In this document: in pieces, positions 53,748 to 62,857 of the stretch
Layout: each line of letters starts with the position of its first letter
Position numbering within the stretch: position 1 is the stretch's first letter
Position numbers and translations under genes: made by a program
Notes under the pieces: model-generated
What the model saw: only the letters and a program-made list of their open reading frames with translations
Told to the model about the DNA's origin: nothing
The model's database searches: none
NCBI RefSeq assembly: GCF_000429725.1
Contig: NZ_AUCK01000007.1
Span: 62,001-126,000, forward strand
DNA: 64,000 nt
Origin: Alkalicoccus chagannorensis DSM 18086
GTDB taxonomy: Bacteria; Bacillota; Bacilli; Bacillales; Salisediminibacteriaceae
Reading direction: 5' to 3'

Positions 53748-55155
53748 CGGACTTCTCCTTCCAATGGGCGCCTAAAGACACCTCGTTTTGTCTTGCGGCT
53801 CGTGCAGCTTCCCGTGCGGTCGTGATCATGTTTGCGGCCGGGAGGGCGGTTGTCTGCTGCATGCCGTCCGGATACGCGTCGAGCTGTTCCAACAGCCGGT
53901 CCAGGCGGTCATTGGAGCGGACCACCCCAAGCCCTTCATGAATCTGCCTGCGCAGCAGGCCGAGGTCCGGCATCGCGTGCTCCGAAGGAAGGGGGAGAGG
54001 AACCACCCCGCTGCGGCCGGAGGCGCATGCCTTTTTCACCGTCGCCGCGCACTTGGTCCCTGTGACGAGGGCTTCGAGCAGCGAGTTGCTGGCGAGCCGA
54101 TTGGCGCCGTGCACGCCGGTGCAGGCGGTTTCGCCGATGGCGTAGAGACCCGGGATGGAGGTGCGGCCGTCGAGCTCGGCGGCGATCCCGCCCATGTGAA
54201 AGTGGGCGCCGGCGGCAACGGGGATCCATGAATTGGACCGCCGCCGGGTCATCTCGGTGTGCAGGAACGGAAAGGACGAGGCGAGGGCCGGAACAGTGGA
54301 GACGTCGAGGAACACCGGGCGGCCGGCCTGGCTTTCCTGATCGACGGCTCTTGCGGTGATGTCGCGTCCGGCGAGGTCCCCGCCGGGCACGTCGGCCATG
54401 AGTGGGGTCCCGTCCCCGCGGCGGAGCACCCCGCCGGCGCCGCGGACGGCTTCGGAGACGAGCTGCACGGCGCCGTTCACGTTGTACCAGACGGTCGGGT
54501 GAAACTGGATGTACTCCATGTCCTGCAGTACTGCTCCGGCCCGCGCGGCCATAGCGGTCCCATCGCCGGTGGAACCGGATGCGTTGGAGGTGCACGGGAA
54601 CAACGAGCCGATGCCGCCGGTGGCGAGCACGACGGCATCGGCATGGATCCGCCAGCGCCTCCCCTGCCAGCGGAACACGACGCCCTGACAGCGGCCGTCC
54701 TCTATGTAAAGGTCCTCTGCTTCAGCATGAGAAAAGAGACGGCCGTGGTGCAATAAAGAAGCAGAGGCGTGGCGCATCAGACGGCGGCCGGTCTGATCTC
54801 CGCCCGCATGGACGATCCGCGGCAGCCGGTGCGCGCCTTCCCGGCCGAGAGCCAGGCGTCCGTCCGCGTTACGGTCGAACAGCGCCTCCCGCTTTTCCAC
54901 GAGGCGCACGCCTGCTTCCAGCAGCTGCCATACCCGTCCGCCATCGTTTTTCCACGCGCCGCAGGCCATCGTATCGTACCAGTGCTGATCGAGAGAGTCG
55001 TCCGGATGCAGCGGCGCCGCCACGCCGCCCTGGGCAAGCCAGGAATTGCCGTGCTCTTCGCCCCCCTTCCTCAGCACCGTACACGACACATCCGCTCCAA
55101 GTTCCTCTATGAATGTACAGGCAGCAAGTCCGCCGCCGACGACAACAATGTGCAC
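53701..55155 (-). CDS. nadB: L-aspartate oxidase
   Basis: 484 aa from GTG 55155 (AGGTGAGG upstream), giving MHIVVVGGGLAACTFIEEL, the FAD-binding loop at the very start. Oxidises L-aspartate to iminoaspartate. HGNSWLAQGG, HAGGDQTGR, SNASGSTGDGTAMA and GETACTGVHGANRLASNSLL are typical. First gene of nadBCA; the NiaR operator at 55175 lies just upstream. The enzyme is somewhat short at the C-terminus compared with E. coli NadB. Confidence 0.92.
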   Translation of the reverse strand: MHIVVVGGGLAACTFIEELGADVSCTVLRKGGEEHGNSWLAQGGVAAPLHPDDSLDQHWYDTMACGAWKNDGGRVWQLLEAGVRLVEKREALFDRNADGRLALGREGAHRLPRIVHAGGDQTGRRLMRHASASLLHHGRLFSHAEAEDLYIEDGRCQGVVFRWQGRRWRIHADAVVLATGGIGSLFPCTSNASGSTGDGTAMAARAGAVLQDMEYIQFHPTVWYNVNGAVQLVSEAVRGAGGVLRRGDGTPLMADVPGGDLAGRDITARAVDQESQAGRPVFLDVSTVPALASSFPFLHTEMTRRRSNSWIPVAAGAHFHMGGIAAELDGRTSIPGLYAIGETACTGVHGANRLASNSLLEALVTGTKCAATVKKACASGRSGVVPLPLPSEHAMPDLGLLRRQIHEGLGVVRSNDRLDRLLEQLDAYPDGMQQTTALPAANMITTAREAARAARQNEVSLGAHWKEKSDEPTLTAGTVDPVFE

Positions 55156-55174
55156 AACCCTCACCTGTCTCTTC

Positions 55175-55190
55175 ATGTGTCTTGACACAT
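55175..55190. promoter_or_regulatory. NiaR/NadR operator
   Basis: ATGTGTCTTGACACAT, an inverted repeat with TGTC-N2-GACA core as known for NiaR (YrxA) of Bacillus, in the nadB-nadS divergent region. Nicotinate-bound NiaR would repress both operons. Confidence 0.75.
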
Positions 55191-55240
55191 ATCTTTACAT
55201 AAATCTACACTGAACACAAGTCATGTGAAGGAGGAAGTGG

Positions 55241-56404
55241 ATGATGTACTTAGACCATGCGGCCGGGGCCCCGATGCCCGCGTCCGTGATCGACACGTGG
55301 GTCCATGCCCAGCAGCACTTTGCCGCCAATCCATCAAGCCTGCACGAACCCGGGAATCAGGCCGCCCGTCTGCTCACCCTCGCTAGAAAAGAAATCGCCG
55401 CCGCCGTGGGTGGAACCCCGACTCATCTTTTTTTCACCGCCGGAGGGACCGAAGCAAACCATCTCGCCCTCGAAGCCCTGACCCGGAGCACCCCGCCCGT
55501 ACACGCGGTGACGACGACAATCGAGCACCCGTCCGTCCGCTCCTTTTTTAAAAAATTGGAGGGAGCAGGGACCCGGGTGACCTGGCTTTCCCCAGCTTCC
55601 GATGGGGTAGTGACAGAGGAGCATCTGGCTGCAGTACTCGAGCCGGAGACGTCGCTCGTTTCGGTGCAGTTCGTCAACAGCGAGACCGGCATCATGCAGC
55701 CGGTCCGGGCTTTGAAGCGGACGGCGGGAGACATTCCGTTTCATACCGACGCGGTGCAGGCGCTCGGCAAAGTGCCGCTGGACTTGTTTCTCCTCGGAGT
55801 GGAAGCGCTGAGTGTGTCCGCGCATAAGATCGGCGGGCCCAAACACATGGGAGCAGTCTGCGTCAAAGACTGTTCGGTGTGGACGCCGGCCTGGCCGGAG
55901 ACGTCACAGGAGCTGGGATTCCGTCCGGGAACGGTCGATGTGCCCGGTGCCGCCGCCTTTGCCGCCGCTGTGCAGGCGCTGCCGTCAATGGAGACGGCGC
56001 TGGAGGCTGCCTGGACGAAGCGGGAGCGGTTCATCCAGGCGCTTCCGCCGGAGACGAGGATCGATGAAGCAGCGGACCAGTCGCCCTATATCATCGGCCT
56101 TCGTATCGCCGGTATACAGGGCCAGTACCTGCTGGCGCTCCTGGACCGCCGGGGGATCTCGGTATCGACCGGCACCGCCTGTACGCAGGGAGTCGAAGAC
56201 GTCTCCCCGGTCATGGAGGCGCTGCACCCGGGGTCTCCGACCGAGCAGGGACGCTTCCTCCGTGTGTCGTTCGGCCCCACAACCTCCTTAGAGGAGCTGG
56301 AGCGCGCAGCTGAGGCAATCTGTGCTATTGTAGAGTCAGTCAGGGGGGAGGAACATGGCAGAGAAAATGCAGGGCGAAGCGAGGCGGAAGGCGTTGATCC
56401 ATGA
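55241..56404 (+). CDS. nadS: cysteine desulfurase of the NAD operon (NifS-like)
   Basis: 387 aa. PLP enzyme that supplies sulfur for the NadA cluster. MMYLDHAAGAPMP, ANPSSLHEPG, FTAGGTEANHLAL, the PLP lysine in SAHKIGGPKHMG, and the active Cys in STGTACTQGVED. Overlaps the niaR gene by 50 bp, so the two are cotranscribed. Confidence 0.92.
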   Translation: MMYLDHAAGAPMPASVIDTWVHAQQHFAANPSSLHEPGNQAARLLTLARKEIAAAVGGTPTHLFFTAGGTEANHLALEALTRSTPPVHAVTTTIEHPSVRSFFKKLEGAGTRVTWLSPASDGVVTEEHLAAVLEPETSLVSVQFVNSETGIMQPVRALKRTAGDIPFHTDAVQALGKVPLDLFLLGVEALSVSAHKIGGPKHMGAVCVKDCSVWTPAWPETSQELGFRPGTVDVPGAAAFAAAVQALPSMETALEAAWTKRERFIQALPPETRIDEAADQSPYIIGLRIAGIQGQYLLALLDRRGISVSTGTACTQGVEDVSPVMEALHPGSPTEQGRFLRVSFGPTTSLEELERAAEAICAIVESVRGEEHGRENAGRSEAEGVDP

Positions 56405-56891
56405 ACTGCAGCACGCGGAACGGGCCCGGAGCGGCCGTTCGCTCGGAGAGCAGTTCGGGGTGAGCCGGCAGGTGATCGTGCAGGACATGACGCTGTTAAA
56501 GGCGCAGCAGCATCCGATCACTGCAACAAGCCAGGGCTACGTCTGGAATGAAGCAACGAGTGGCAGGGCCGAGCGGATCCTCGCCTGTGTCCATCCACCG
56601 GAACGAACCGAAGAAGAGCTGCTGCTGCTCGTCGACCACGGCGTCACCGTCAAAGACGTGCGCGTCGAGCATCCCGTCTACGGCGACCTGCGCGCGAGCA
56701 TCATGGTGAAAAACCGACGTCAGGTGCAGCAGTTTTTGGAGCAGGTCCGTCGCACCGAAGCAAGCTATCTGTCCGAACTAACCGATGGCATCCACCTTCA
56801 CGCCGTCGAAGCAGACACCGAAGACGACCTGCAGGCCGCGGTCGATGCCCTCGCCGAAGCCGGGTTTTTGATTGAAGAGCGGACCGACTAA
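56355..56891 (+). CDS. niaR: transcription repressor NiaR (YrxA/NadR)
   Basis: 178 aa. N-terminal HTH_11 (GRSLGEQFGVSRQVIVQDMT) and C-terminal 3H domain with three conserved His regions (VDHGVTVKDVRVEHPVYGDL, GIHLHAVEA). It should bind niacin and repress the nad operons through the site at 55175. GGGGGGAGGA precedes ATG 56355. Confidence 0.92.
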   Translation: MAEKMQGEARRKALIHELQHAERARSGRSLGEQFGVSRQVIVQDMTLLKAQQHPITATSQGYVWNEATSGRAERILACVHPPERTEEELLLLVDHGVTVKDVRVEHPVYGDLRASIMVKNRRQVQQFLEQVRRTEASYLSELTDGIHLHAVEADTEDDLQAAVDALAEAGFLIEERTD

Positions 56892-56900
56892 CAGCAGACG

Positions 56901-56933
56901 AAGCCGAACCGGCGAAAAAATCGGTTCGGCTTT
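56901..56933 (+). terminator. Rho-independent terminator
   Basis: AAGCCGAACCG ... CGGTTCGGCTTT. Confidence 0.8.
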
Positions 56934-56944
56934 GTTGTCTTGGG

Positions 56945-57230
56945 AGGCCAGTGGGGAAGTGAGGCCAACTTTTCGGGAATTGTGACCAAGCGGCGGGAAA
57001 GTCCGGACAATTGGCGGCGATTGTGACAAAGTGCGGCAGATATTCGGCCAAAGCAGCAAATTCAAGGGAATCGGATACCTCTCCGCGCCTGCCGGCTTGG
57101 TTGTCGTCGAATCTGAGAGGCAGGTGGGAAGTGCGGCCAATTCCCGGCGATTGTGACCAAGCTGGAGCAAAGTCTGGACAATTGGCCACGATTGTGACCA
57201 AGCGCAGCCAAACTCTGGCCAAAGCAGCCC
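56945..57230 (+). repeat. repeat II, tandem array of about 1.6 units
   Basis: Units begin near 56953 and 57127 (period about 174 bp) with GTGACCAAGCGGCGGGAAAG, ATTGTGACAAAGTGCGGCAG and ATATTCGGCCAAAGCAGCAA. Confidence 0.9.
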
Positions 57231-57241
57231 CATCACCGGAA

Positions 57242-58423
57242 TCAGCTCATCTCCTGCGCCGGGTGGCTTGCTGCACTCTCCGGGAGGGGATTGACAGTAT
57301 CGGTCTGCGGGCCGAACATCACGGCGAGCAGACCGAAGCTGCCGAACAACAGGAAGACCGCTGAATAGCCGAGCACCCCGATCAATCCGCCTGCCAGGAC
57401 AGAGCCCGCGACTTGTCCGACGGCGAGCAGCAGAAACGGCGTGCCGATGCCGAGCGAGGCGTTGGCGATGAACACCCGGATGCCCCAGACGATCAGCACA
57501 CCAGTAACGAACAAATACGCAGCCCCGAACAGCGCAGCAGCCGTGTACGCACCGAGTGGTTCTTCAGGAAAAGCCGCCAGCAGCAGCGAGGCGAGTCCGA
57601 TCGCAGAAGCCGCGCCCATGTAGGAAGCCGGCAGGCCGATGCGCCGGATGACAGAGCCGGAAAAGCCCCCAAGTACGCCGAAAATACCGAGGACGATCCA
57701 GAACCCGGAGAGGCCCGCGCTGCTGAACTGGCCGGTACTATCAAGAAAGTCCACGGCAAACGTCCAGAAAACCGCCGTGGCCATCCCGAGGAGACCTGCG
57801 CTCAGGAGCAGACGGGGAGCACCCGGCACCCCTCGAATACCGAACGACCCTTGATCAAACTGGACGCGCGACACGCCCCGCTTCGGAAGCACCCGACGGT
57901 TCCAAAGCAGAATGAGGAGGGCCAGCGCCGCATACCCGGCGTAGGTCATCCGCCATTCACCCAGCAGAAAGACCGCGCCGGCTCCGGCAACGAGCAGGCC
58001 GAGACTCGTGCCGGTGTTGATCCACGTATTGGCCGTGCCCTGCTTCTCTTCCTGGATCCAGAGCGAAATCGCGGCGCCGTAGGGAGGGGAGACGAAGCCG
58101 GTGCTCGCGCCGGCGGCGAGCACGCCGAGGGCTAGCACCCACGCATTCGGGGCGATGCTCATCAGCAGCATGCCGAGTACCGCCGATATGCCTGCGGCGA
58201 GAATCATGCCGCGCGGGCCGTGCCGGCTCGTCCAGACGATCGAGAACACGATGGCCCCACAGTAGGACAAATACACGAGCGACGAAATCAAGCCGGCAAC
58301 CGCGGGCGTCATGCCGAGGTCCTCGCTGATGCCCGGAAGCATGAGGCCGTAGCTGAAGCGGGCGAGGCCATAGGAAACGGCAATCATGGCGATGCCGGGA
58401 AGAACCAGCCTGGTGATGTTCAT
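57242..58423 (-). CDS. MFS transporter
   Basis: 393 aa, twelve predicted helices; YGLARFSYGLMLPGISEDLG near the start and TSRHGPRGMILAAG (loop 2-3 motif) fit the YbfB/OFA-like MFS group. Divergent from a TetR regulator, which probably controls it. Cargo unknown. Confidence 0.85.
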   Translation of the reverse strand: MNITRLVLPGIAMIAVSYGLARFSYGLMLPGISEDLGMTPAVAGLISSLVYLSYCGAIVFSIVWTSRHGPRGMILAAGISAVLGMLLMSIAPNAWVLALGVLAAGASTGFVSPPYGAAISLWIQEEKQGTANTWINTGTSLGLLVAGAGAVFLLGEWRMTYAGYAALALLILLWNRRVLPKRGVSRVQFDQGSFGIRGVPGAPRLLLSAGLLGMATAVFWTFAVDFLDSTGQFSSAGLSGFWIVLGIFGVLGGFSGSVIRRIGLPASYMGAASAIGLASLLLAAFPEEPLGAYTAAALFGAAYLFVTGVLIVWGIRVFIANASLGIGTPFLLLAVGQVAGSVLAGGLIGVLGYSAVFLLFGSFGLLAVMFGPQTDTVNPLPESAASHPAQEMS

Positions 58424-58453
58424 AAAAACTCCTCCCGAAAAGATAGAACGATT

Positions 58454-58479
58454 TATCTAAAATAATACTAAATTAGATA
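58454..58479. promoter_or_regulatory. candidate TetR operator
   Basis: TATCTAA-N12-TTAGATA in the divergent MFS/TetR region, flanked by two copies of GATAGAACG. Confidence 0.5.
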
Positions 58480-58586
58480 GAACGGTAATTCTATTTTTAG
58501 CATGAACCAGAAAGGAATGCAACAATCGCAGCGGAAATGATACGATAGGGGCAGAAGCACACTCGTGACGCACAAAGGAGCAGACC

Positions 58587-59153
58587 ATGGCCAAATCGAA
58601 AAAGAAAGAAGCACTGCTGCACGCCTCGGAACGGCTTTTTTACGAGCACGGATTCCACGGCGTCGGCCTCAAACAGATCATCCACGAAGCCGACACGGCC
58701 CTGATGACGTTATACAACCATTTCTCCTCCAAAGAAGCCCTCGTCGAAGAAGTACTGCGGCGGCGCGAGGAGCGGTACTGGTCCTACCTCGATTCCCACG
58801 TGGAACAAGAAGGCGAGCACCCTTTTGTGACCGTCGTCAAGGCGCACGGCGACTGGCTCGCCACCGAATCCTATAAAGGAGACATGTTCCTGCGCGCCAT
58901 CGAAGACTACGCCGGCACCGACAACGACATCGAACACATCGCCCGCTCCCATAAGGAAAAACTCCTTAGCTACCTCCGTCAGCTGGCGAAAAAGGTGGAC
59001 GAGGAGAACCACGAGGATGCGGCACACTACTTGACCCTCCTTCTGGAAGGAACGACGTCGATGGCGACCTTGATCGGTGCGGAGCAGGCGACGGCGTACG
59101 CACGTGCTATCGTGGAAAAAATGAACACGGTACCGGACGAGCAGCGTGGATAA
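58587..59153 (+). CDS. TetR/AcrR family transcriptional regulator
   Basis: 188 aa. N-terminal HTH (EALLHASERLFYEHGFHGVG, DTALMTLYNHFSSKEALVEE). C-terminal ligand domain of the YxaF/LmrA-like kind. AAAGGAG before the ATG. Divergent from the MFS gene. Confidence 0.88.
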   Translation: MAKSKKKEALLHASERLFYEHGFHGVGLKQIIHEADTALMTLYNHFSSKEALVEEVLRRREERYWSYLDSHVEQEGEHPFVTVVKAHGDWLATESYKGDMFLRAIEDYAGTDNDIEHIARSHKEKLLSYLRQLAKKVDEENHEDAAHYLTLLLEGTTSMATLIGAEQATAYARAIVEKMNTVPDEQRG

Positions 59154-59225
59154 CGGCCAGGTATCCGGGTTCCATCAGAGGGGGAAACCTGCTATACTGA
59201 GGACTGCTGAACCGACAACCGCGCG

Positions 59226-59241
59226 TGTTTCACGTGAAACA
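59226..59241. promoter_or_regulatory. parS site (perfect)
   Basis: TGTTTCACGTGAAACA, between the TetR gene and dus. Confidence 0.9.
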
Positions 59242-59287
59242 TGCTGCAGATTATAGAGAAATTCGCGAGAGAAAGGAAGAACCAGAT

Positions 59288-60295
59288 ATGACGAACGAAA
59301 ACTTCTGGGCGGAACTGCCAAAGCCGTTTTTCGTCTTGGCACCGATGGAAGAAGTAACGAATGTGGTTTTCCGTCACGTGGTCGCAGAAGCGGCCCGTCC
59401 GGACGTGTTTTTTACCGAGTTTACGAATACAGACAGCTGGTGCCACCCGGACGGCATCGAGAGTACGAAGGGACGGCTCCTGTTCACCGAGGATGAGCAG
59501 CCGATGGTCGCCCACATCTGGGGAGACAAGCCGGAGAATTTCCGGGAGATGAGCATCGGCATGAAAGAAGCCGGCTTCAAGGGCATCGACATCAACATGG
59601 GCTGCCCGGTAGCGAACGTTGCCGCGAAAGGGAAGGGGAGCGGCTTGATCCGCGAGCCGGAGAATGCCGCAGACATCATCCAGGCAGCGAAAGCCGGCGG
59701 CCTGCCCGTCAGCGTGAAGACGCGCCTCGGTTATACGTACGTAGATGAATGGAAAGAATGGCTCTCGCATCTGCTCCGCCAGGACATTGCGAACTTATCG
59801 ATCCACCTGCGTACGAAAAAAGAAATGAGCAGTGTCGATGCACACTGGGAGCTCATTCCAGAGATCAAGGCGATGCGTGACGAGCTTGCGCCGGATACAC
59901 TTTTGACCATTAACGGTGACATTGCGGACTATCAGACCGGCGTCGAGCTCGTCGACAAGTACGGCGTCGACGGCGTCATGATCGGGCGCGGCATCTTCAC
60001 GAATCCGTATGCGTTTGAAACGGAGCCGCGGGAGCACACGACGAAGGAACTCTTCGACCTGCTGCGGCTCCACCTCGATCTGCACGACAAGTATTCCGAG
60101 GAGATGGGCCCGCTCTTGTTTAAACCGCTCCGCCGTTTCTTCAAAATTTACATCCGCGGCATCCGTGGCAGTGCCGAGCTGCGTCACCAGCTGATGCAGA
60201 CCGAGACGACCGATCAGGTCCGCACGCTGCTCGACGACTTCGAGGCCGAGGCCGCCGAAAGAGAAAAAGAAAAGCAGCTCGTCGGAAAAGACTAG
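59288..60295 (+). CDS. tRNA-dihydrouridine synthase
   Basis: 335 aa from ATG 59288 (AAAGGAAG upstream). FMN enzyme reducing uridines in the tRNA D-loop. [16 protein letters not shown] at the start, catalytic Cys in [19 protein letters not shown], and [15 protein letters not shown] for FMN phosphate binding. It differs from the common DusB form; which Dus subtype is unclear. Confidence 0.9.
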   Translation: MTNENFWAELPKPFFVLAPMEEVTNVVFRHVVAEAARPDVFFTEFTNTDSWCHPDGIESTKGRLLFTEDEQPMVAHIWGDKPENFREMSIGMKEAGFKGIDINMGCPVANVAAKGKGSGLIREPENAADIIQAAKAGGLPVSVKTRLGYTYVDEWKEWLSHLLRQDIANLSIHLRTKKEMSSVDAHWELIPEIKAMRDELAPDTLLTINGDIADYQTGVELVDKYGVDGVMIGRGIFTNPYAFETEPREHTTKELFDLLRLHLDLHDKYSEEMGPLLFKPLRRFFKIYIRGIRGSAELRHQLMQTETTDQVRTLLDDFEAEAAEREKEKQLVGKD

Positions 60296-60305
60296 CTGCC
60301 GCTAA

Positions 60306-60341
60306 GGACCGGTTCTCCCACGTGGAAACCGGTCTTTTTTT
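60306..60341 (+). terminator. Rho-independent terminator
   Basis: GGACCGGTT ... AACCGGTCTTTTTTT. Confidence 0.85.
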
Positions 60342-60445
60342 CTTTGTTAAAAAGGATAGAAACCGACACGGCGGGGCTGATTGTTGATAGAAAGAACCTC
60401 CGGCATGTATTATATTTACAATGTAAGCGAATACTTGAAGGAGGG

Positions 60446-60461
60446 TGTTTCACGTGAAACT
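60446..60461. promoter_or_regulatory. parS-like site covering the SDR start codon
   Basis: TGTTTCACGTGAAACT, one mismatch to parS. It occupies the spacer between AAGGAGG (60438-60444) and the GTG start; the central CACGTG provides that GTG. Confidence 0.8.
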
Positions 60462-61215
60462 TGCTGGAAAAACAGCTGTCGTGACGGGAGCCGCATCAGG
60501 CATGGGACGCGCCATCGCCCTGCGTTTTGCCAAAGAAGGAGCCAAGGTACTGGTGACAGACATGAATCTGGCTGGCGCAGAGGAGACGGTCGCAGAAATA
60601 ACCGGGAAGGGGCAGCAGGCTGAAGCGCTGCAGGTCAATGTAGCAGAAGCGGCGGACGTGGAGAAGATGATCGACACCGCGGTTGAGACCTTCGGCACGG
60701 TAGACATTCTCGTGAACAATGCCGGGATCATGGATGGATTTGAACCGGTAGGGGAGATCACGGACGAAAAATGGGACAAGATTTTCGCCGTGAATACGAC
60801 GGGTGTGATGCGGGCGATGCGGAAAGTCATCCCGCTCTTCCAGGAAAAAGGCCGAGGCGTCATCGTCAACATCGCTTCGACCGGCGGGTTCAGCGGGGCT
60901 CATGCCGGTGTCGCCTACGGGGCGTCGAAACATGCGGTGGTCGGCATCACGAAAAACACCGGCTTTATGTATGCCAAAGAGGGGATCCGCTGCAATGCAA
61001 TTGCCCCGGGCGCCATCGAGACGAACATCGGCGCCAGCATGTCCAACATCAGTGAATTCGGCATGGGGCGTGCCGGCATGACCCACGGGCTGTCTCCAAG
61101 AAACGGGCAGGCGGACGAGATTGCCGCGGCCGCCCTGTACCTGGCCTCTGACGACGCGTCTTTCGTCAACGGCACCGTGCTGACCGTGGACGGCGGGTGG
61201 ACGGCAGCGTTTTAA
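60454..61215 (+). CDS. SDR family oxidoreductase
   Basis: 253 aa from GTG 60454, which lies 9 nt after AAGGAGG and inside a parS-like palindrome. MKLAGKTAVVTGAASGMGRA holds the cofactor loop; NNAG, NIASTG and YGASK follow, with LTVDGGWTAAF at the end. Asp in VLVTDMN suggests NAD. Substrate unknown. Confidence 0.88.
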   Translation: MKLAGKTAVVTGAASGMGRAIALRFAKEGAKVLVTDMNLAGAEETVAEITGKGQQAEALQVNVAEAADVEKMIDTAVETFGTVDILVNNAGIMDGFEPVGEITDEKWDKIFAVNTTGVMRAMRKVIPLFQEKGRGVIVNIASTGGFSGAHAGVAYGASKHAVVGITKNTGFMYAKEGIRCNAIAPGAIETNIGASMSNISEFGMGRAGMTHGLSPRNGQADEIAAAALYLASDDASFVNGTVLTVDGGWTAAF

Positions 61216-61241
61216 CCGGTGGATATGCATGAAGAACGAAC

Positions 61242-61275
61242 AGGCTGTCCGTACACATACGGATGGCTTTTTTTT
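61242..61275 (+). terminator. Rho-independent terminator
   Basis: AGGCTGTCCGTA ... TACGGATGGCTTTTTTTT. Confidence 0.8.
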
Positions 61276-61397
61276 GATGAATAATAAAAGGACGCTGCTG
61301 TCTCCTTTTTCCACTATAGATGTAAGTGGTTTTTTTTTGTATGAAAGGGGTAATTATCCAGTGTGAATACCAAAAAATACAAAAAAGGATGATCTCC

Positions 61398-61949
61398 ATG
61401 AAAAAACAGATGATCGCTGCAGGCGTTGCCATGGTCATGACGACCGCCTGCACCACGACGGAGGAAACAAATTCTCCGGACAATACGCCGGACAACGAAG
61501 CGGACGATCCGGAAGAACCGCAGAACGACGAGGAACAGGATTCGAACATGCTGGCATCGGAGACAGACGGGGACTTTCAATTGGATGTGTATCAAGCGGA
61601 AGAAGAGCCGGAAGTATTCCGTGCGGAGCTGCGTTACACAGGTTCGGAGGAAGAAATGGAGATTTTTCACTATCAGAACGTGATCAATTTTCACCTTGAG
61701 CAGGACGGAGAGGTAGTAGGAGGGGCACCGTTCGTCGATGACGGGAATGAGTATACGTCCACGACCCTGGAGGAAAACGAATCCATCGAGGACAGTGTCT
61801 CGAGAGACACCATTGATAATTACGAACCTGCCTCCGGAGAAGCCTATATGCTCGTAGCAGAACCTTTCTTCAATACAGAGGAAGATCTGGAAGAAGAGGA
61901 GGCCGTCACGACGCCTCGAGTCGAAGTGGAAGTAACCTTTTCCAACTAA
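61398..61949 (+). CDS. acidic lipoprotein, possibly BsuPI-like
   Basis: 183 aa from ATG 61398. MKKQMIAAGVAMVMTTACTT is a lipoprotein signal (lipobox TTAC), then a disordered acidic linker and a beta domain (VFRAELRYTGSEEEMEIFHY, NVINFHLEQDGEVVGG) that recalls the BsuPI proteinase-inhibitor fold. That assignment is weak. Function unknown. Confidence 0.6.
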   Translation: MKKQMIAAGVAMVMTTACTTTEETNSPDNTPDNEADDPEEPQNDEEQDSNMLASETDGDFQLDVYQAEEEPEVFRAELRYTGSEEEMEIFHYQNVINFHLEQDGEVVGGAPFVDDGNEYTSTTLEENESIEDSVSRDTIDNYEPASGEAYMLVAEPFFNTEEDLEEEEAVTTPRVEVEVTFSN

Positions 61950-61996
61950 GAGGCACGCCGGACGAAGGTTAAGGAGCAGAAGCGGATAAACAAAGC

Positions 61997-62028
61997 AGGG
62001 CCGTTCCGCAGGATGAGGGAACGGCCTT
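61997..62028 (+). terminator. terminator-like hairpin
   Basis: AGGGCCGTTCCG ... GGAACGGCCTTC with no long T-run. Confidence 0.5.
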
Positions 62029-62083
62029 CAGCAGCTGGTTTTCTGCTTACGAAGAAAATCGGAACAAACGTACTCTATTGAAC

Positions 62084-62471
62084 CACGTCTGTTGATTACC
62101 CATTTATTAGGAAAATGTGTATTGGGTGCAGCGGCTGCGGTTTTTCTATCTTCGCCTGCTGAGGAGAAAGAACACCTTGCACTGCGACAGGCTCTGATCA
62201 CAAGGAAGAAAGGATGCAGCATCCTCCTTCCAACGAAAGGCTCGTTTTTCCTTAATGAGAAAAAGAGCGGCGCGCAGCCGGCGACTCCGGGAGGATCAGG
62301 ACGATTCGAAGATCCGGCTGCCGGCGGCAGACTAGCTGAGAGAGTCCCCTCCGGAAAGCGTCCGGCGGAAGCAGAGCCTCCCTCCGTATTCCAACGAAGA
62401 AGCTCTTTCTGTTGTTTTGTAGAAAAAACAATAACTATGATTTGGAGGATATTGGTTAATCAACAGACGTG
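62084..62471. mobile_element. 388-bp MITE with 18-bp terminal inverted repeats and 9-bp target duplication
   Basis: Left end CACGTCTGTTGATTACCC and right end (reverse complement) CACGTCTGTTGATTAACC differ at one base. The 9-bp CTATTGAAC occurs directly on both sides (62075-62083 and 62472-62480), a perfect target-site duplication. The interior has no transposase; its middle (GGCGACTCCGGGAGGATCAG to about 62370) is GC-rich. A related end lies at 46505. TIR length and 9-bp duplication suggest mobilisation by an IS4-like or similar transposase elsewhere. Confidence 0.85.
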
Positions 62472-62498
62472 CTATTGAACATAAGAAAATGAAGGAGA

Positions 62499-62672
62499 AT
62501 GTTGAACGAGAGAGCTGTTGAGATGATTCAACTCCTTCCACCATCCTATCCAGCAGAAACACACCGCTTACGGGATTATTTGATTGATGCTCTCGTGGCA
62601 TCTGCTTCTACAGGAACCGTTCTTCAGGAAATTTCTGAACGAAAGCATAAAGAAGGAAGGCACGATGAATGA
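62499..62672 (+). CDS. small hypothetical protein next to the MITE
   Basis: 57 aa (MLNERAVEMIQLLPPSYPAE and on). AAGGAG at 62492-62497 is too close to ATG 62499, so TTG 62502 or ATG 62523 may be used. The upstream sequence was displaced by the MITE insertion, which may have altered its promoter. Its stop overlaps the next start (ATGA). No family recognised. Confidence 0.35.
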   Translation: MLNERAVEMIQLLPPSYPAETHRLRDYLIDALVASASTGTVLQEISERKHKEGRHDE

Positions 62673-62857
62673 CATCATATGAAGAACGGATTTCATTCCA
62701 AGCGTCGAAACGGACAATAAACGTATTGCTTCTTCAACGAACGAGGGGAAGCCTTGAATCAGGAGTGCCGTGCTTGAGTGAAGTCACAAGCATAGATTTG
62801 GAAAAAAAGGAAACTCTCCCTTTCCGATTACCGTCTTATAGTAAAAGAGGTGATTGA
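62669..62857 (+). CDS. small hypothetical protein
   Basis: 62 aa, charged (MTSYEERISFQASKRTINVL and on). Overlaps its neighbour upstream by 4 bp and abuts the lipoprotein gene downstream, so the three may form a small operon. No family recognised. Confidence 0.35.
   Translation: MTSYEERISFQASKRTINVLLLQRTRGSLESGVPCLSEVTSIDLEKKETLPFRLPSYSKRGD

Noticed and set aside
51166-57230. Repeat II arrays as a CRISPR
   Set aside because: Units are about 173 bp, nearly identical throughout, with no short spacers of unique sequence and no cas genes.
62092-62478. 128-codon open frame inside the MITE
   Set aside because: It runs through the inverted repeats and has no transposase motifs or ribosome binding site.
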